A stretch of DNA of 64,000 nt, taken from Micromonospora tarapacensis. GTDB taxonomy: Bacteria; Actinomycetota; Actinomycetes; Mycobacteriales; Micromonosporaceae. Below are positions 9,402 to 20,095 of the stretch, one piece after another (the stretch's first letter is position 1; each line of letters begins with the position of its first letter). The translations under genes were made by a program, and so were the position numbers. Location: contig NZ_JAHCDI010000004.1 in NCBI RefSeq assembly GCF_019697375.1, positions 4,699,324-4,763,323 of the forward strand. Reading direction: 5' to 3'. Under the pieces are notes generated by a model. The model was not told the DNA's origin. It searched no databases and was given only the letters and a program-made list of their open reading frames with translations.

Positions 9402-9480
9402 CGCCCTCACCGTCCTCGTCAGACGCGTTGTCTGTTGATGACGGTAAGCCCAACGTACGACACCCGCTCGTCGAGGCCGG

Positions 9481-10641
9481 TCAGGTGAACGCGGAGATCC
9501 CGGTGAGCTGCTGCCCGATCACCAGTTGGTGGATCTCCGAGGTGCCTTCGTACGTCAGCACGCTCTCCAGGTTGTTGGCGTGCCGCATCACCGGGTAGTC
9601 GCCGGAGACCCCGTTGGCGCCGAGAATGGTGCGGCACTGCCGGGCGATGGCCAGCGCCTCGCGGACGTTGTTCAGCTTGCCCACGCTGACCTGCTCGGGG
9701 CGCAACTTTCCGGCGTCGGCCAGTCGGCCCAGCTGGAGCGCCAGCAGACAGCCCTTGTTCCACTCCACCGCCATGTCGGCGAGCTTGGCCTGGGTGAGCT
9801 GGAAGCCGGCCAGCGGCCGGCCGAACTGGGTGCGGGTCCGCGCGTACCCCAGCGCCGTCTCCAGGCAGTCCCGAGCCGCGCCGAGCGCCCCCCAGACGAT
9901 GCCGTGCCGGGCCTCGGTCAGGCAGCTCAGCGGCGCCTTCAGCCCGATCGCGCCGGGCAGTTGCGCGTCCGCCGGCAGCCGGACGTCGTCGAGCGAGATC
10001 TCGCCGGTCAGCGAGGCCCGCAACGACATCTTTCGGGCGATCTCCCGCGCCGTCACCCCGGGCGTGTCCATCGGTACGGCGAAGCCCCGGACGCCCTCCT
10101 CGGCGCGCGCCCAGACCACCGTGACGTCGGCGACGGGAGCGTTGGTGATCCACATCTTGCTGCCGGAGAGCACCCAGTCGTCGCCGTCGCGGCGGGCCCG
10201 GGTGGCCATCGAGGCCGGGTCCGAGCCGTGGTCGGGCTCGGTCAGCCCGAACGAGCCGATCGCCTCACCGGCCGCCATCGCCGGCAGCCAGCGCTGCTTC
10301 TGCTCCTCGCTGCCGTAACGCCAGATGGCGTACATGGCCAGCGAACCCTGCACCGAGACCAGCGACCGGACGCCGGAGTCACCGGCCTCCAGTTCCAGGC
10401 AGGCCAGCCCGTACGCGACGGCCGTCGCACCGGCGCAGCCGTAGCCGGTCAGGTGCATGCCGAGCAGGCCGAGCTTGCCGAACTCGCGGGCCAGTTCGCG
10501 CGCCGGCATCCGGCCCGCCTCGTACCAGCCGGCGACGTGTGGGCGTACCCGATCGTCGACCACCTGGCGCACGACGGCGCGGATCTGCCGCTCCTCCTCG
10601 GTCAGCGACGAATCCAGGTCGAGCAGGTCCACCGGCGTCAC
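9481..10641 (-). CDS. Acyl-CoA dehydrogenase, glutaryl-CoA dehydrogenase-like
   Basis: FAD flavoenzyme oxidising an acyl-CoA at the alpha-beta position. The 386 residues contain SFGLTEPDHGSDPASMATRA, WITNAPVADVTVVWA, RTQFGRPLAGFQLTQAKLADM and, near the C-terminus, LTYEGTSEIHQLVIGQ, where the Glu of YEGT is the expected catalytic base. The late catalytic Glu and the closing IGQQLTGISAF resemble glutaryl-CoA dehydrogenase. GTG at 10641 overlaps the upstream stop by four bases (GTGA), so it is coupled to the small gene before it. Substrate is inferred. Confidence 0.9.
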   Translation of the reverse strand: MTPVDLLDLDSSLTEEERQIRAVVRQVVDDRVRPHVAGWYEAGRMPARELAREFGKLGLLGMHLTGYGCAGATAVAYGLACLELEAGDSGVRSLVSVQGSLAMYAIWRYGSEEQKQRWLPAMAAGEAIGSFGLTEPDHGSDPASMATRARRDGDDWVLSGSKMWITNAPVADVTVVWARAEEGVRGFAVPMDTPGVTAREIARKMSLRASLTGEISLDDVRLPADAQLPGAIGLKAPLSCLTEARHGIVWGALGAARDCLETALGYARTRTQFGRPLAGFQLTQAKLADMAVEWNKGCLLALQLGRLADAGKLRPEQVSVGKLNNVREALAIARQCRTILGANGVSGDYPVMRHANNLESVLTYEGTSEIHQLVIGQQLTGISAFT

Positions 10642-10943
10642 TCGACCGCCTCGGCGAAGACGAGCACCCGGGCGTGGATCTGGTTGCGCTGCTGCAACGC
10701 GGCCCGCAACGCCCGATGCAGGCCGTCCTCCAGGTAGAGGCCGCCGTTCCACTGCACCACGTGCGGGAAGAGGTCGCCGTAGAAGGTGGAGTCCTCGGCG
10801 AGGAGCTTGTCCAACGCCAGCTCGCGCTTGGTGGTGATGAGCTGATCCAGGCGCAGCGGACGGGGTGGGATCTCCGCCCACTGTTTCAGGGTCAGGTTGT
10901 GTTCCGGATAGGGACGTCCGTCCCGGACCGCTCTGAAGATCAC
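10638..10943 (-). CDS. Small conserved actinobacterial protein with ParB-like DGLHR motif
   Basis: 101 residues. The stretch LRLDQLITTKRELALDKLLAEDS and the later LYLEDGLHRALRAA resemble the compact ParB/sulfiredoxin-type fold, in which a D-G-x-[HR]-R motif sits in the nucleotide-binding loop; no DNA-binding helix-turn-helix is present. I know homologues only as uncharacterised actinobacterial proteins. GTG at 10943; its stop overlaps the acyl-CoA dehydrogenase start, so the two are co-expressed. Confidence 0.75.
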   Translation of the reverse strand: MIFRAVRDGRPYPEHNLTLKQWAEIPPRPLRLDQLITTKRELALDKLLAEDSTFYGDLFPHVVQWNGGLYLEDGLHRALRAALQQRNQIHARVLVFAEAVE

Positions 10944-11133
10944 GACGGCACGCTCCCCTCCCCCTCACCGGGCCGAGCCACGACGCCGGGCCGGGTCGCG
11001 GCACGGCGCCGCGACCTGCGGCGCCGATGACCGTGCCAGCGTAGCCGGACCCCGCACCCCACGTTCTGCTCCCTGGTGCCAGTTTCGCCACCGGTCGTCC
11101 GGTTCTCAACAGGACGAAACCACCCGGTTCGGG

Positions 11134-11736
11134 TCAGGTCCAGTGTCCCCGCCGGACAACCTCGTCCACCGGACGGCGCCCGCGACGCAACGACGGTGAC
11201 CGGTGGTCGGGGGCTCGGTAACCGATGGTGAGGGCACCGATCGGATGGAACGCCTCCGGCACGCCGAACGCCTCGCGGTAGGGCTCCAGCCGCTGCGGCG
11301 GGATGCCGAAGAAGCACGAGCCGAGCCCCTCGTCCACGGCGGTCAGCATCATCAGCAGCGCCGCGAAGCCGGTGTCGACGTACCAGTAGGGAACCGGCCA
11401 ACGCTCCGTCGACCTGTCCGCCCAGCCCTTGTCCGACTCCGCGTAGCGCTCCAGATAGACCGAGCGGTTGGCGTGCGGCACCACGATCAGCGGGGCCCGG
11501 CGCATCCCGGCCAGCCAGCGCCCCGTGCCGCCACCCTGCGGGGTGCTGGCCGCCCAGAACCGTTCCCGGTCCGCCGCCTCCTCCAGCACCAGGAAACCCC
11601 AGCCCTGGGAAAAACCGGCCGACGGCGCCCGCACCGCGTGCTCCAGCAGCCGCTCCAGCACCGCCGGCGGGACCGGGCGGTCCGGGTCGTAGTTGCGCAC
11701 CATCCGGCGCCGTCGGACGACCTCCGCGAACTCCAC
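11134..11736 (-). CDS. Nitroreductase family protein
   Basis: FMN-dependent NAD(P)H oxidoreductase fold, 200 residues. The N-terminal FAEVVRRRRMVRNYDPDRPVP with the R-x-x-R-x-(F/Y) FMN-binding pattern, the APSAGFSQGWGFLVL motif and the C-terminal EGLGSCFFGIP and IGALTIGYRAPD blocks place it in the family. GTG at 11736 follows GGAGCGCAGG. The physiological acceptor is unknown. Confidence 0.9.
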   Translation of the reverse strand: MEFAEVVRRRRMVRNYDPDRPVPPAVLERLLEHAVRAPSAGFSQGWGFLVLEEAADRERFWAASTPQGGGTGRWLAGMRRAPLIVVPHANRSVYLERYAESDKGWADRSTERWPVPYWYVDTGFAALLMMLTAVDEGLGSCFFGIPPQRLEPYREAFGVPEAFHPIGALTIGYRAPDHRSPSLRRGRRPVDEVVRRGHWT

Positions 11737-11783
11737 CCTGCGCTCCCCACTCGCCGGCCCGTTTGCGGCCCCAGAAATCGCCG

Positions 11784-12713
11784 TCAGATCCCGGGCCGGA
11801 TGCCCCAGCCGCCGCGCCAGGTGTCGCCGGGCGCCAAGGTGATCAGATCGCGGCCGGAACGGAACGCGTCCGGCGGGCAGGTCATCGGCTCCACTGCCAC
11901 CGACCGGCGGAACCGTTCCCCGGTCAGCGTGTCACCGGTGAAGACCTGCCACCAGCCGAACTGCTCGTCGGCCCAGATCCGCAGCCCGGCCGACGCGTCC
12001 GGCCCGGCGAGCGTCACCTCGGAGCCGCCGCCGGCGTCCCGCGTCACCTGCCCGAAGGCGAGATCCAGCACCGCCTCGCCGATGCGCCGCGGCTCGGTGT
12101 AGTCGTAGTCGGTGCCGGCGACCCGGCTCGCGCCCACCGGCAGCAGCCGCCCGTCCAGCAGCAGCCGCGTCTGGCCCGGCACCCGCAGCGCGATGTCCTC
12201 CACCGCGACCCCGGGCAACCGCAGATAGGGGTGCACGGAGAAGCCGAACGGCGCCGGCTCGGCACCGACGTTCGTCACCTCGTGCTCCCCCCGCAGCCCG
12301 TCGGCCCCCACGCTCCACCGGGTGAGCAGCCGCAACGGCCACGGGTAGCCGGGCTGCGGCGGCAGGTCGTAGCCGACGCTCACCGCGTCCGGCCGCTGCT
12401 CGATCAGCTGCCACGACGCCCAGTTCACCAGGCCGTGGATGGCGTTGTGCCGCTCCGGCTCGGTCAGGTGGAGCTGCATCGACTGCCCGTCGAAGGTGTA
12501 CACGCCGTCACGGATCCGGTTCGGCCAGGGCGCGAGCACCTGGCCGGCCGAACCGGGACACAGTTCGTCGGTGGCGTACCCGTCGAGGTGCTCGACACCG
12601 TCCTGCCGGTAGGCGCGGAGCCCACCGCCCACCTCGACGATGACCGCCTCGTGACCGGCGGCGGAAATGCTCCACTGTGCCCCCGACAGGGGACGCGGAT
12701 CGCGGCTGTCCAT
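11784..12713 (-). CDS. Aldose 1-epimerase family protein (GalM-like)
   Basis: Interconverts alpha and beta anomers of a sugar or acts on a related hexose derivative. 309 residues with the galactose-mutarotase landmarks: APWPNRIRDGVYTFDG, the catalytic-region HNAIHGLVNW, the second histidine in FGFSVHPYLRL, and the catalytic Glu in AVEPMTCPPDAF. ATG at 12713. Separate from the neighbouring nitroreductase and MFS genes by short gaps, all leftward; no sugar operon around it, so the substrate is unknown. Confidence 0.92.
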   Translation of the reverse strand: MDSRDPRPLSGAQWSISAAGHEAVIVEVGGGLRAYRQDGVEHLDGYATDELCPGSAGQVLAPWPNRIRDGVYTFDGQSMQLHLTEPERHNAIHGLVNWASWQLIEQRPDAVSVGYDLPPQPGYPWPLRLLTRWSVGADGLRGEHEVTNVGAEPAPFGFSVHPYLRLPGVAVEDIALRVPGQTRLLLDGRLLPVGASRVAGTDYDYTEPRRIGEAVLDLAFGQVTRDAGGGSEVTLAGPDASAGLRIWADEQFGWWQVFTGDTLTGERFRRSVAVEPMTCPPDAFRSGRDLITLAPGDTWRGGWGIRPGI

Positions 12714-12766
12714 GTCGCCAGACCCTAGCCGTCACGACCGCCGGCCGCTCACCATGGGCCGGCTCA

Positions 12767-14062
12767 TCAGGCGCGCCGCGCACCCGACCCGGCCGACGGG
12801 CGGTAGCGCAGCAGCGCCGGGAACGCGACCGCGAGCAGCACCGCGAGCGCCGCCGCCGCCAGGCCACCACCGACCCAGGCCACCCCGCTGCCGAACCCGG
12901 CCGCCATCGCCCCGGCCCGCAGGTCGCCGAGGCGTGGTCCGCCGGCCACCACGACGGTGTTGACGCCCTGTAGGCGGCCACGCATCCGGTCCGGCGCGTA
13001 GACGATCAGCAGCGACTGCCGGACCACCGAACTGACCAGGTCGGCGGCACCGGCCAGCACCAGCAGCGCGACCACCAGCCAGAGCTGCCGGGCCAGCCCG
13101 GCCAGCGCCACCGCGAGGCCCCAGCCCACCACGGAGAGCACCAGCACCAGCCCCTGCCGGCGAGCCCGGCCGATCCAGCCGGAGACGAGACCGGCGAGCA
13201 GCGAGCCGATCGCGATCGAGCTGTAGAGCCAGCCCACCGCCGCGCCGCCGCCGAACCGTTCGGTCGCCACCTCGGGAAAGAGGGCCCGGGGGAAGGCGAA
13301 CACCATGGCGATCAGGTCGACGGCGAAGGAGAGCAGCAGCACCGGGCTGCCGGCCAGGTAACGGACGCCGTCGACGATGCTGCGCAGCCCGGCCTGCCGG
13401 GGCGCGCCGTCCGGGTCCGGCTCGGGCGGCATGGCGGGCAGTCGCACCGCCGCCCAGACCAGGGCGGCGAGCAGCGTGGCGTCCACGGCGTACGCGATCG
13501 GCAGCGCGATGCCGAGATCCCAGATGGCGAGGATCAGACCGGCGGCCAGCGGCCCGAGGACCGCGGTGGCCATCGCGGTGGTGAAGTTGAGCGTGGTGGC
13601 CGCCGGCACCAGTTCGGCCGGGACCAGCCGGCCGACGAGCGCCGCACGGGCCGGACCGGCGATCGCGAACGAGACGGAACTCAGCGCCACCAGCGCGAGC
13701 AGCAGCACCGGGCTGCCGACCCCCAGCAGGGCCTGCGCCAGCAGCCCGAGCACCGAGACCCAGAGCAGCACCGAGCCGCCCAGCAGCACCCGGCGCCGGT
13801 CGATGGCGTCGGCGACCGCGCCGCCCCACAGCCCGAAGACCAGCAGCGGCACGAAGGCAGCCACGCCGAGCAGGCCGACCCAGAACGAGTCCCGGGTCAG
13901 CGCGTACATCTCCACCGGCACCGCGACCGCGGTGAACTGGAAACCGAACATCGCGATGGCGTTGCCGAGCCACAGCCGCCGGTACGTCGGCACCCGCAGC
14001 GGGCGCAGGTCGATCGCCCAGCGGCGCTGCTCGCGCAGCCGGTTCGTCGCGCTCACCGTCAC
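12767..14062 (-). CDS. MFS transporter
   Basis: About 12 membrane segments in 431 residues; starts with a cytoplasmic arm [23 protein letters not shown] and has the loop 2-3 motif [18 protein letters not shown] typical of drug-exporter-type MFS proteins. The GTG at 14062 overlaps the restored pdxH stop by four bases (GTGA), indicating it is co-translated with pdxH; a second GTG at 14056 is possible. Substrate unknown. A possible role in vitamer or drug export is only suggested by the coupling. Confidence 0.88.
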   Translation of the reverse strand: MTVSATNRLREQRRWAIDLRPLRVPTYRRLWLGNAIAMFGFQFTAVAVPVEMYALTRDSFWVGLLGVAAFVPLLVFGLWGGAVADAIDRRRVLLGGSVLLWVSVLGLLAQALLGVGSPVLLLALVALSSVSFAIAGPARAALVGRLVPAELVPAATTLNFTTAMATAVLGPLAAGLILAIWDLGIALPIAYAVDATLLAALVWAAVRLPAMPPEPDPDGAPRQAGLRSIVDGVRYLAGSPVLLLSFAVDLIAMVFAFPRALFPEVATERFGGGAAVGWLYSSIAIGSLLAGLVSGWIGRARRQGLVLVLSVVGWGLAVALAGLARQLWLVVALLVLAGAADLVSSVVRQSLLIVYAPDRMRGRLQGVNTVVVAGGPRLGDLRAGAMAAGFGSGVAWVGGGLAAAALAVLLAVAFPALLRYRPSAGSGARRA

Positions 14063-14711
14063 GGGGCCAGCCGCTCCGCGACCCAGCCCCGCCGGTACGG
14101 CGGAACCGCAGCCGGTCGTGCAGCCGGCTGGCCCGGCCCTGCCAGAACTCGACCGACTCGGGCCGCACCCGCAGCCCGCCCCAGTACGGCGGGGCGGGGA
14201 TCGGGTCCACGTCGGCGAACCGCTCCGCCGCGGCCCGGTACGCGTCATCCAGTGCGGCCCGGTCCGGCAGCACCGACGACTGCACGCTGGCCCAGGCGCC
14301 GAGCTGCGAGCCGCGCGGCCGGCTGGCGAAGTACGCCTCGGTCTCCGTCCGGTCGACCCGTGTCACCCGACCGGCGACGATCACCTGCCGCTGCATCGGG
14401 AACCAGGGGAAGAGCAGGCTGGCGTACGGGTTGGCGGCGGTCTCGGCGCCCTTGCGGGAGTCGTAGTTGGTGTAGCAGACGAACCCCGCCGGGTCGTACC
14501 CCTTGAGCAGCACCGTCCTTGCGCTCGGCCGGCCGGCGGCATCGGCGGTGCCGAGCACCATGGCGTTCGGCTCGGGCAACCCGGCCGCCACCGCATCGGC
14601 GAACCAGCGGTCGAACTGGGTGTGCCAGTCGGCTGCCAGGTCGGCCTCCGTCAAACCGGCCCCGGCGGCGTACTCGTGCCGCATCCCGGCAGGTGGCGGT
14701 GTGTCCCCCAT
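14059..14711 (-). CDS. pdxH: Pyridoxamine 5'-phosphate oxidase, apparent frameshift near the 3' end
   Basis: FMN enzyme producing pyridoxal 5'-phosphate from PNP/PMP. The frame from ATG 14711 shows [66 protein letters not shown] and [19 protein letters not shown], all diagnostic of PdxH. Just after RLRFRR the frame runs on into unrelated Arg/Gly-rich sequence, while the -1 related frame reads [12 protein letters not shown], the conserved family C-terminus, ending at 14059. One G missing in the run near 14085-14090 explains this. Divergent from citA, coupled to the MFS gene downstream. A GTG at 14714 is an alternative start. Confidence 0.88.
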
Positions 14712-14964
14712 CACGTTCCCGCTCCTCCCCGCCGGGCCGGTACGCGCCCGGCGACCAGCCCGTCCGGCCCAGTCTTATCGACCCGGCCCGGGGATCGGCA
14801 ACCGGGATGTCGCCAGCAGCACATCGGCAGCGTCTCGCGCACCCGGGCCCCAGCAGGCAAGATGTCACGAACACATCCCTGAGGGTCGCCTAAGGCGCTC
14901 ACCCGGCCGGGGCCGGGGCACCGAGCCCGGGCGGGCGCACCGACCACACACCAGGAGCAGTGAG
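14712..14964. promoter_or_regulatory. Divergent promoter region pdxH / citA
   Basis: 253 bases between two divergent starts; must contain promoters for both. The citA side ends in CAGGAGCAGTGAG before the ATG. I see no clear operator or hairpin. Confidence 0.4.
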
Positions 14965-16071
14965 ATGGCCGACTTCAAACCCGGACTTGAAGGTGTCGTA
15001 GCCTTCGAAACCGAGATCGCCGAGCCCGACCGCGAGGGCGGTGCGCTGCGCTATCGCGGCGTCGACATCGAGGATCTGATCGGCCAGGTCTCCTTCGGCA
15101 ATGTCTGGGCACTGCTGGTCGACGGCCGGTTCGGCCCCGGCCTGCCCCCGGCGGAGCCGTTCCCGGTGCCGGTGCACTCCGGTGACATCCGGGTCGACGT
15201 GCAGTCCGCCGTCGCCATGCTCGCCCCGTACTGGGGATTGCAGCAGTTGCTGGACATCTCCGACCGGCAGGCCCGCGAGGACCTCGCCCGGGTGTCGGTC
15301 ACCGCGCTCTCCTTCGTCGCCCAGTCCGCCCGTGGCCTCGGTCTGCCGGCCGTGCCGCAGAAGGAGATAGACAAGGCGGAGACGATCGTCGAGCGCTTCA
15401 TGAAGCGGTGGCGGGGCGAACCCGACCCGCGGCACGTCAAGGCCGTCGACGCGTACTTCATCTCGGCCGCCGAGCACGGCCTGAACGCCTCGACCTTCAC
15501 CGCCCGGATCGTCGCCTCCACCGGTGCGGACGCGGCCGCCTGCATCTCGTCCGGCATCGGCGCGCTCTCCGGCCCGCTGCACGGCGGTGCGCCGTCGCGG
15601 GTGCTGAGCATGCTGGAGGCGGTGGAGCGCAGCGGTGACGCGGAGAGCTACGTCAAGGGCGTGCTGGATCGGGGCGAGCGCCTGATGGGCTTCGGTCACC
15701 GGGTCTACCGGGCCGAGGACCCGCGCGCCCGGGTGCTCCGCCGCACCGCCAAGGAGCTGGGTGCCCCGCGCTTCGAGGTCGCCGAGGCACTGGAGAAGGC
15801 GGCGCTCGCCGAGTTGCAGGCCCGCCGGCCGGACCGGGTCCTCGCCACCAACGTCGAGTTCTGGTCCGCCGTGGTGCTCGACTTCGCCGAGGTGCCGGCG
15901 CACATGTTCACCTCCATGTTCACCTGCGCCCGGATGGGCGGTTGGAGCGCCCACATCCTGGAGCAGAAGAAGCTCCAGCGACTGGTCCGTCCCTCGGCCC
16001 GCTACGTGGGCCACTCACCGCGCAAGCCGCACGAGGTCGACGGCTGGGACGCCGTCCCGCACGACGTCTGA
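14965..16071 (+). CDS. citA: Citrate synthase (short type II-like, citrate synthase 2)
   Basis: Condenses acetyl-CoA and oxaloacetate to citrate. 368 residues, the length of the shorter Gram-positive enzymes. Substrate-binding and catalytic landmarks: the early GGALRYRGVDIEDL, the AEHGLNASTF histidine, GALSGPLHGGA, the MGFGHRVYRAEDPRA histidine, and the catalytic Asp in VLDFAEVPAHMF. ATG at 14965 follows AGGAGCAG. Followed by a strong hairpin at 16081, so probably monocistronic. Confidence 0.93.
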   Translation: MADFKPGLEGVVAFETEIAEPDREGGALRYRGVDIEDLIGQVSFGNVWALLVDGRFGPGLPPAEPFPVPVHSGDIRVDVQSAVAMLAPYWGLQQLLDISDRQAREDLARVSVTALSFVAQSARGLGLPAVPQKEIDKAETIVERFMKRWRGEPDPRHVKAVDAYFISAAEHGLNASTFTARIVASTGADAAACISSGIGALSGPLHGGAPSRVLSMLEAVERSGDAESYVKGVLDRGERLMGFGHRVYRAEDPRARVLRRTAKELGAPRFEVAEALEKAALAELQARRPDRVLATNVEFWSAVVLDFAEVPAHMFTSMFTCARMGGWSAHILEQKKLQRLVRPSARYVGHSPRKPHEVDGWDAVPHDV

Positions 16072-17515
<1,444 letters not shown>

Positions 17516-17536
17516 GACCGCCCGGCACGATGGTCA

Positions 17537-17570
17537 CGGGCCGGCCGGTCCAGCGGGATCGGCCGGCCCG
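17537..17570. terminator. Hairpin downstream of serC
   Basis: Perfect 11-bp inverted repeat CGGGCCGGCCG / CGGCCGGCCCG with a 12-base loop, 21 bases after the serC stop. Confidence 0.6.
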
Positions 17571-17774
17571 GACGGACTGCGATCAACGCCACTGCCGGCC
17601 GGCCGGTGACTGAGCCGCCGCACAGCGCTCAACCGCGCGGAATCGGGCTGTCCCTGCGCGACTTGCCCGGGCGTGGCGTCTCCCACCTGGCTCCGGATGG
17701 GCGTACCGTGGTCCCAACGCCCCGGGTGGCCGGCTCGTGGCGTACGGCCAGCGAAGCGGGACGGAGGCAACGCG

Positions 17775-18857
17775 ATGCGCCCAGTACGCTTCGTCGCCCT
17801 CTCCGAGGACGGCCAGGCCCTGGTGCTCGCCGACGAGGTCGGGCGGCTGCTCGCCCTGCCGATAGACGAGCGCGTCGCCGGGGTGCTGGACGCCGAGCCG
17901 GGCGCGCCCGCGCTCGCCGTGGCACCGACCACTGCCGACCCGGTGCCGTCCCTGTCCCCGCGGGACATCCAGGCCCGGATCCGCTCCGGCGAGTCCGCCG
18001 AGGACGTCGCCCGCATCGCCGGCGTTCCGGTCGACCGGGTGCTCCGCTATGCCGGTCCGGTGCTCCAGGAGCGGGCGATGCTCGCCCAGCACGCCCGGCG
18101 CACCCGGCTCAAGGGTGCCGAGAAGCCCACGCCGCTGGCCGAGGTGGTCAACGGTCGGCTCGCGCAGCACGGGATCGACACCGAGAAGATCTCCTGGGAT
18201 GCGTGGCGCCGCGACGACGGCACCTGGCGGATCGTCGCCACCTGGCCGTCCGGCAAGGCCACCGCGCAGGCGGTCTGGGATCTGGACAAGACCCGGCAGT
18301 CCGTGGTCCCGCACGACGACATGGCGCAATATCTCTGCGCCGAGCGCCCGACGCCGATCCTCGGCCAGGAGCCGGCACCTGAGCGGGGCGGCCACGCCCT
18401 GCCCGGGCCGTCGCGCGGCGAGCCGACCCGCGGCGGGCACGGGCTGCCCGCGCCCGCCGAGGCGGGCCGGGCCGGCCGTGACCCGATCCGCGCCGGTCGC
18501 GACGCCCTGCTGGCCTCGCTCGATCGGCCGCTCGGCCCGACCTCGGGCCGCGGTCTCGATTCTCGCTCGCCGGCCGCACTGGCCGGCGGCCAGGACGGCC
18601 CTCGCCAGCGGGCGGTGACCGGTGGCGCCGCGGCGCTGCTCGGCGGCGGACAGGGATCGGCCTTCGACGACGACGTGGACGCGCCGAAGGAGGTCCCGGC
18701 CGTGCCTTCACTGGCGGTGCTGCGGCCGCGCCGCACGAACGCGCCGGCCGGTGGCGCCGCCGAGTCGAACGAGCCCGGCGGCAAGCCGCGCAAGCGCCTG
18801 CCCAGCTGGGACGATGTCCTTTTCGGCACCGGCCCGGCCGCCCGCGAGACCTCCTGA
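17775..18857 (+). CDS. sepH: Septation protein SepH (DUF3071)
   Basis: Actinobacterial cell-division regulator that binds FtsZ and promotes filament assembly during septation. 360 residues: N-terminal DUF3071 domain (MRPVRFVALSEDGQALVLAD) with a helix-turn-helix-like AEDVARIAGVPVDRVLRYAGPV, then WDAWRRDDGTWRIVATW; a long disordered Gly/Pro/Arg-rich middle (about 200-310); and the short conserved tail LPSWDDVLFG. ATG at 17775 follows ACGGAGGC. Lies just downstream of serC. Confidence 0.92.
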   Translation: MRPVRFVALSEDGQALVLADEVGRLLALPIDERVAGVLDAEPGAPALAVAPTTADPVPSLSPRDIQARIRSGESAEDVARIAGVPVDRVLRYAGPVLQERAMLAQHARRTRLKGAEKPTPLAEVVNGRLAQHGIDTEKISWDAWRRDDGTWRIVATWPSGKATAQAVWDLDKTRQSVVPHDDMAQYLCAERPTPILGQEPAPERGGHALPGPSRGEPTRGGHGLPAPAEAGRAGRDPIRAGRDALLASLDRPLGPTSGRGLDSRSPAALAGGQDGPRQRAVTGGAAALLGGGQGSAFDDDVDAPKEVPAVPSLAVLRPRRTNAPAGGAAESNEPGGKPRKRLPSWDDVLFGTGPAARETS

Positions 18858-18882
18858 CGGACGACCCGGGCGGGCCGGGACC

Positions 18883-19460
18883 CTACAGCGGCCAGGCCGC
18901 GAGGCGGCGGTATGCCGGCCGCGGGCCGGGTTCGCTCCGGGTGAGCACCAGTTCCTCGGCCGGCCACTGCGGGCCCGCGTAGTCGGCCAAGGCGGCGAGG
19001 TCGGCCTCGATGTCGGCCGGCGACAGCCGGTCGCTGGGACGGGCGATGGTCAGGTGCGGGCGGAACGGCCTCCCGTCGTACGGGAGGCGGGCGTGGCGCA
19101 GCCGGGAGCGAATCAACCGGCTCAGCACCCCCAGCGCCTCGACGTCACCCCCACGCCGGCCCAGAGCACGGTGAACCGGCCCCGCCCGAACCGCCCGCCG
19201 CCGGCCAGCCGCAACCGGGGCGCAGCGGTACGCGCGTCACGCGACCACTCGGCGGCGAGCCCGAGTGCGCTCTCCACCTCGGCCAGCCGCTCCGGGGCGA
19301 CGTCGCCGAGGAAGGCGAGGGTGAGGTGGGCCTGGCCCGGGTCGGTCAGCCGGACGTTCGTCCCGGCGGCGGTGGCGGCACCGAGCCGCAGGCCAGCCAC
19401 CTGGGCGGCCAGGTGCTCGATCGCCTCGGCCGGCGGGTGGATCGCGGTGAAGAGTCGCAC
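18883..19460 (-). CDS. thpR: RNA 2',3'-cyclic phosphodiesterase (2H family), apparent frameshift
   Basis: Two-histidine phosphoesterase opening 2',3'-cyclic phosphates. From ATG 19460 the first frame gives MRLFTAIHPP and the first catalytic motif HLTLAFLGDV, then loses its frame after WAGVG near 19150; the other frame continues LSRLIRSRLRHARLPYDGRPFRPHLTIAR with the second motif H-L-T-I-A-R and ends at 18883. Inserting one G in the run at about 19144-19150 joins both halves into one protein of about 192 residues, the normal family length. So this is one gene with a one-base deletion, not two genes. Confidence 0.85.
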
Positions 19461-19476
19461 CGGTCAAGGGTGGCAG

Positions 19477-19986
19477 TCAGGGGCTGCGCTCACGCTGCCC
19501 GGGGCGGGTGGCCGGCAGCCGCAGGCCGGCAGCGTCCAACTCGGCCTCGACCCGCACCCGTTCGATCTGCCGATCCACCCCGGTCAACTCGGCGAGATGC
19601 TCGGTGACGCCCAGCGCCCGGCAGGCCAGCCGGAGCCGATCGTCGTATGCGTCGAGCACGCTGCTGTGCCACACCACCGCCGGACCGATGCCGCCGCCCC
19701 GTTCCCGTCGCAGGCACCGCAGGTCGGCGGCGATCTGCTCCAGGGGCCGCCGATCCGCCCGGTCGAAGGCGCCGAGATCGACCCGGCCGGCGACCCCGTC
19801 CGCGTCGATCGCCTGGTTCAGCCGGGCGATCAGGCGCCGCTCCCTGCGCCGCCCCCACCAGCCGCTGTATCCGCAGGTCAGCCGGTCGGCAATCTCGTCC
19901 GCGCAGACGACGAGTGCGATCAGCGCCGGCAGGAAGACCACGGCGGCCAGCGCCAGCGCGAGCAGCAGTAAGCGTAGAACCTCCAC
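19477..19986 (-). CDS. Hypothetical protein with N-terminal membrane anchor
   Basis: 169 residues, not recognised. Starts with a strong hydrophobic helix (MEVLRLLLLALALAAVVFLPALIALVV) and continues with a charged, helix-rich cytoplasmic region, RRRERRLIARLNQAIDADG and DRLRLACRALGVTEHLAELTGVDRQIERVRVEAEL. The start ATG is at 19986. Codon use is normal, so it is probably real. Leftward, 16 bases before thpR, so possibly co-transcribed with it. Confidence 0.7.
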   Translation of the reverse strand: MEVLRLLLLALALAAVVFLPALIALVVCADEIADRLTCGYSGWWGRRRERRLIARLNQAIDADGVAGRVDLGAFDRADRRPLEQIAADLRCLRRERGGGIGPAVVWHSSVLDAYDDRLRLACRALGVTEHLAELTGVDRQIERVRVEAELDAAGLRLPATRPGQRERSP

Positions 19987-20095
19987 CCACCGAAGCTATG
20001 CCGATGCCGAGCGTCAGGTAATCGATTTTCCAGGATCCGTGCGGCCCGGCCGGCAAGGCAACCACATCGGGACCGCCAACCGCCCGTCCCTGCGG

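Noticed and set aside
12732..14058. Extension of the pdxH frame through the MFS gene to a 660-residue protein
   Set aside because: Sequence after RLRFRR is a shadow of the MFS gene; the conserved PdxH end is in another frame.
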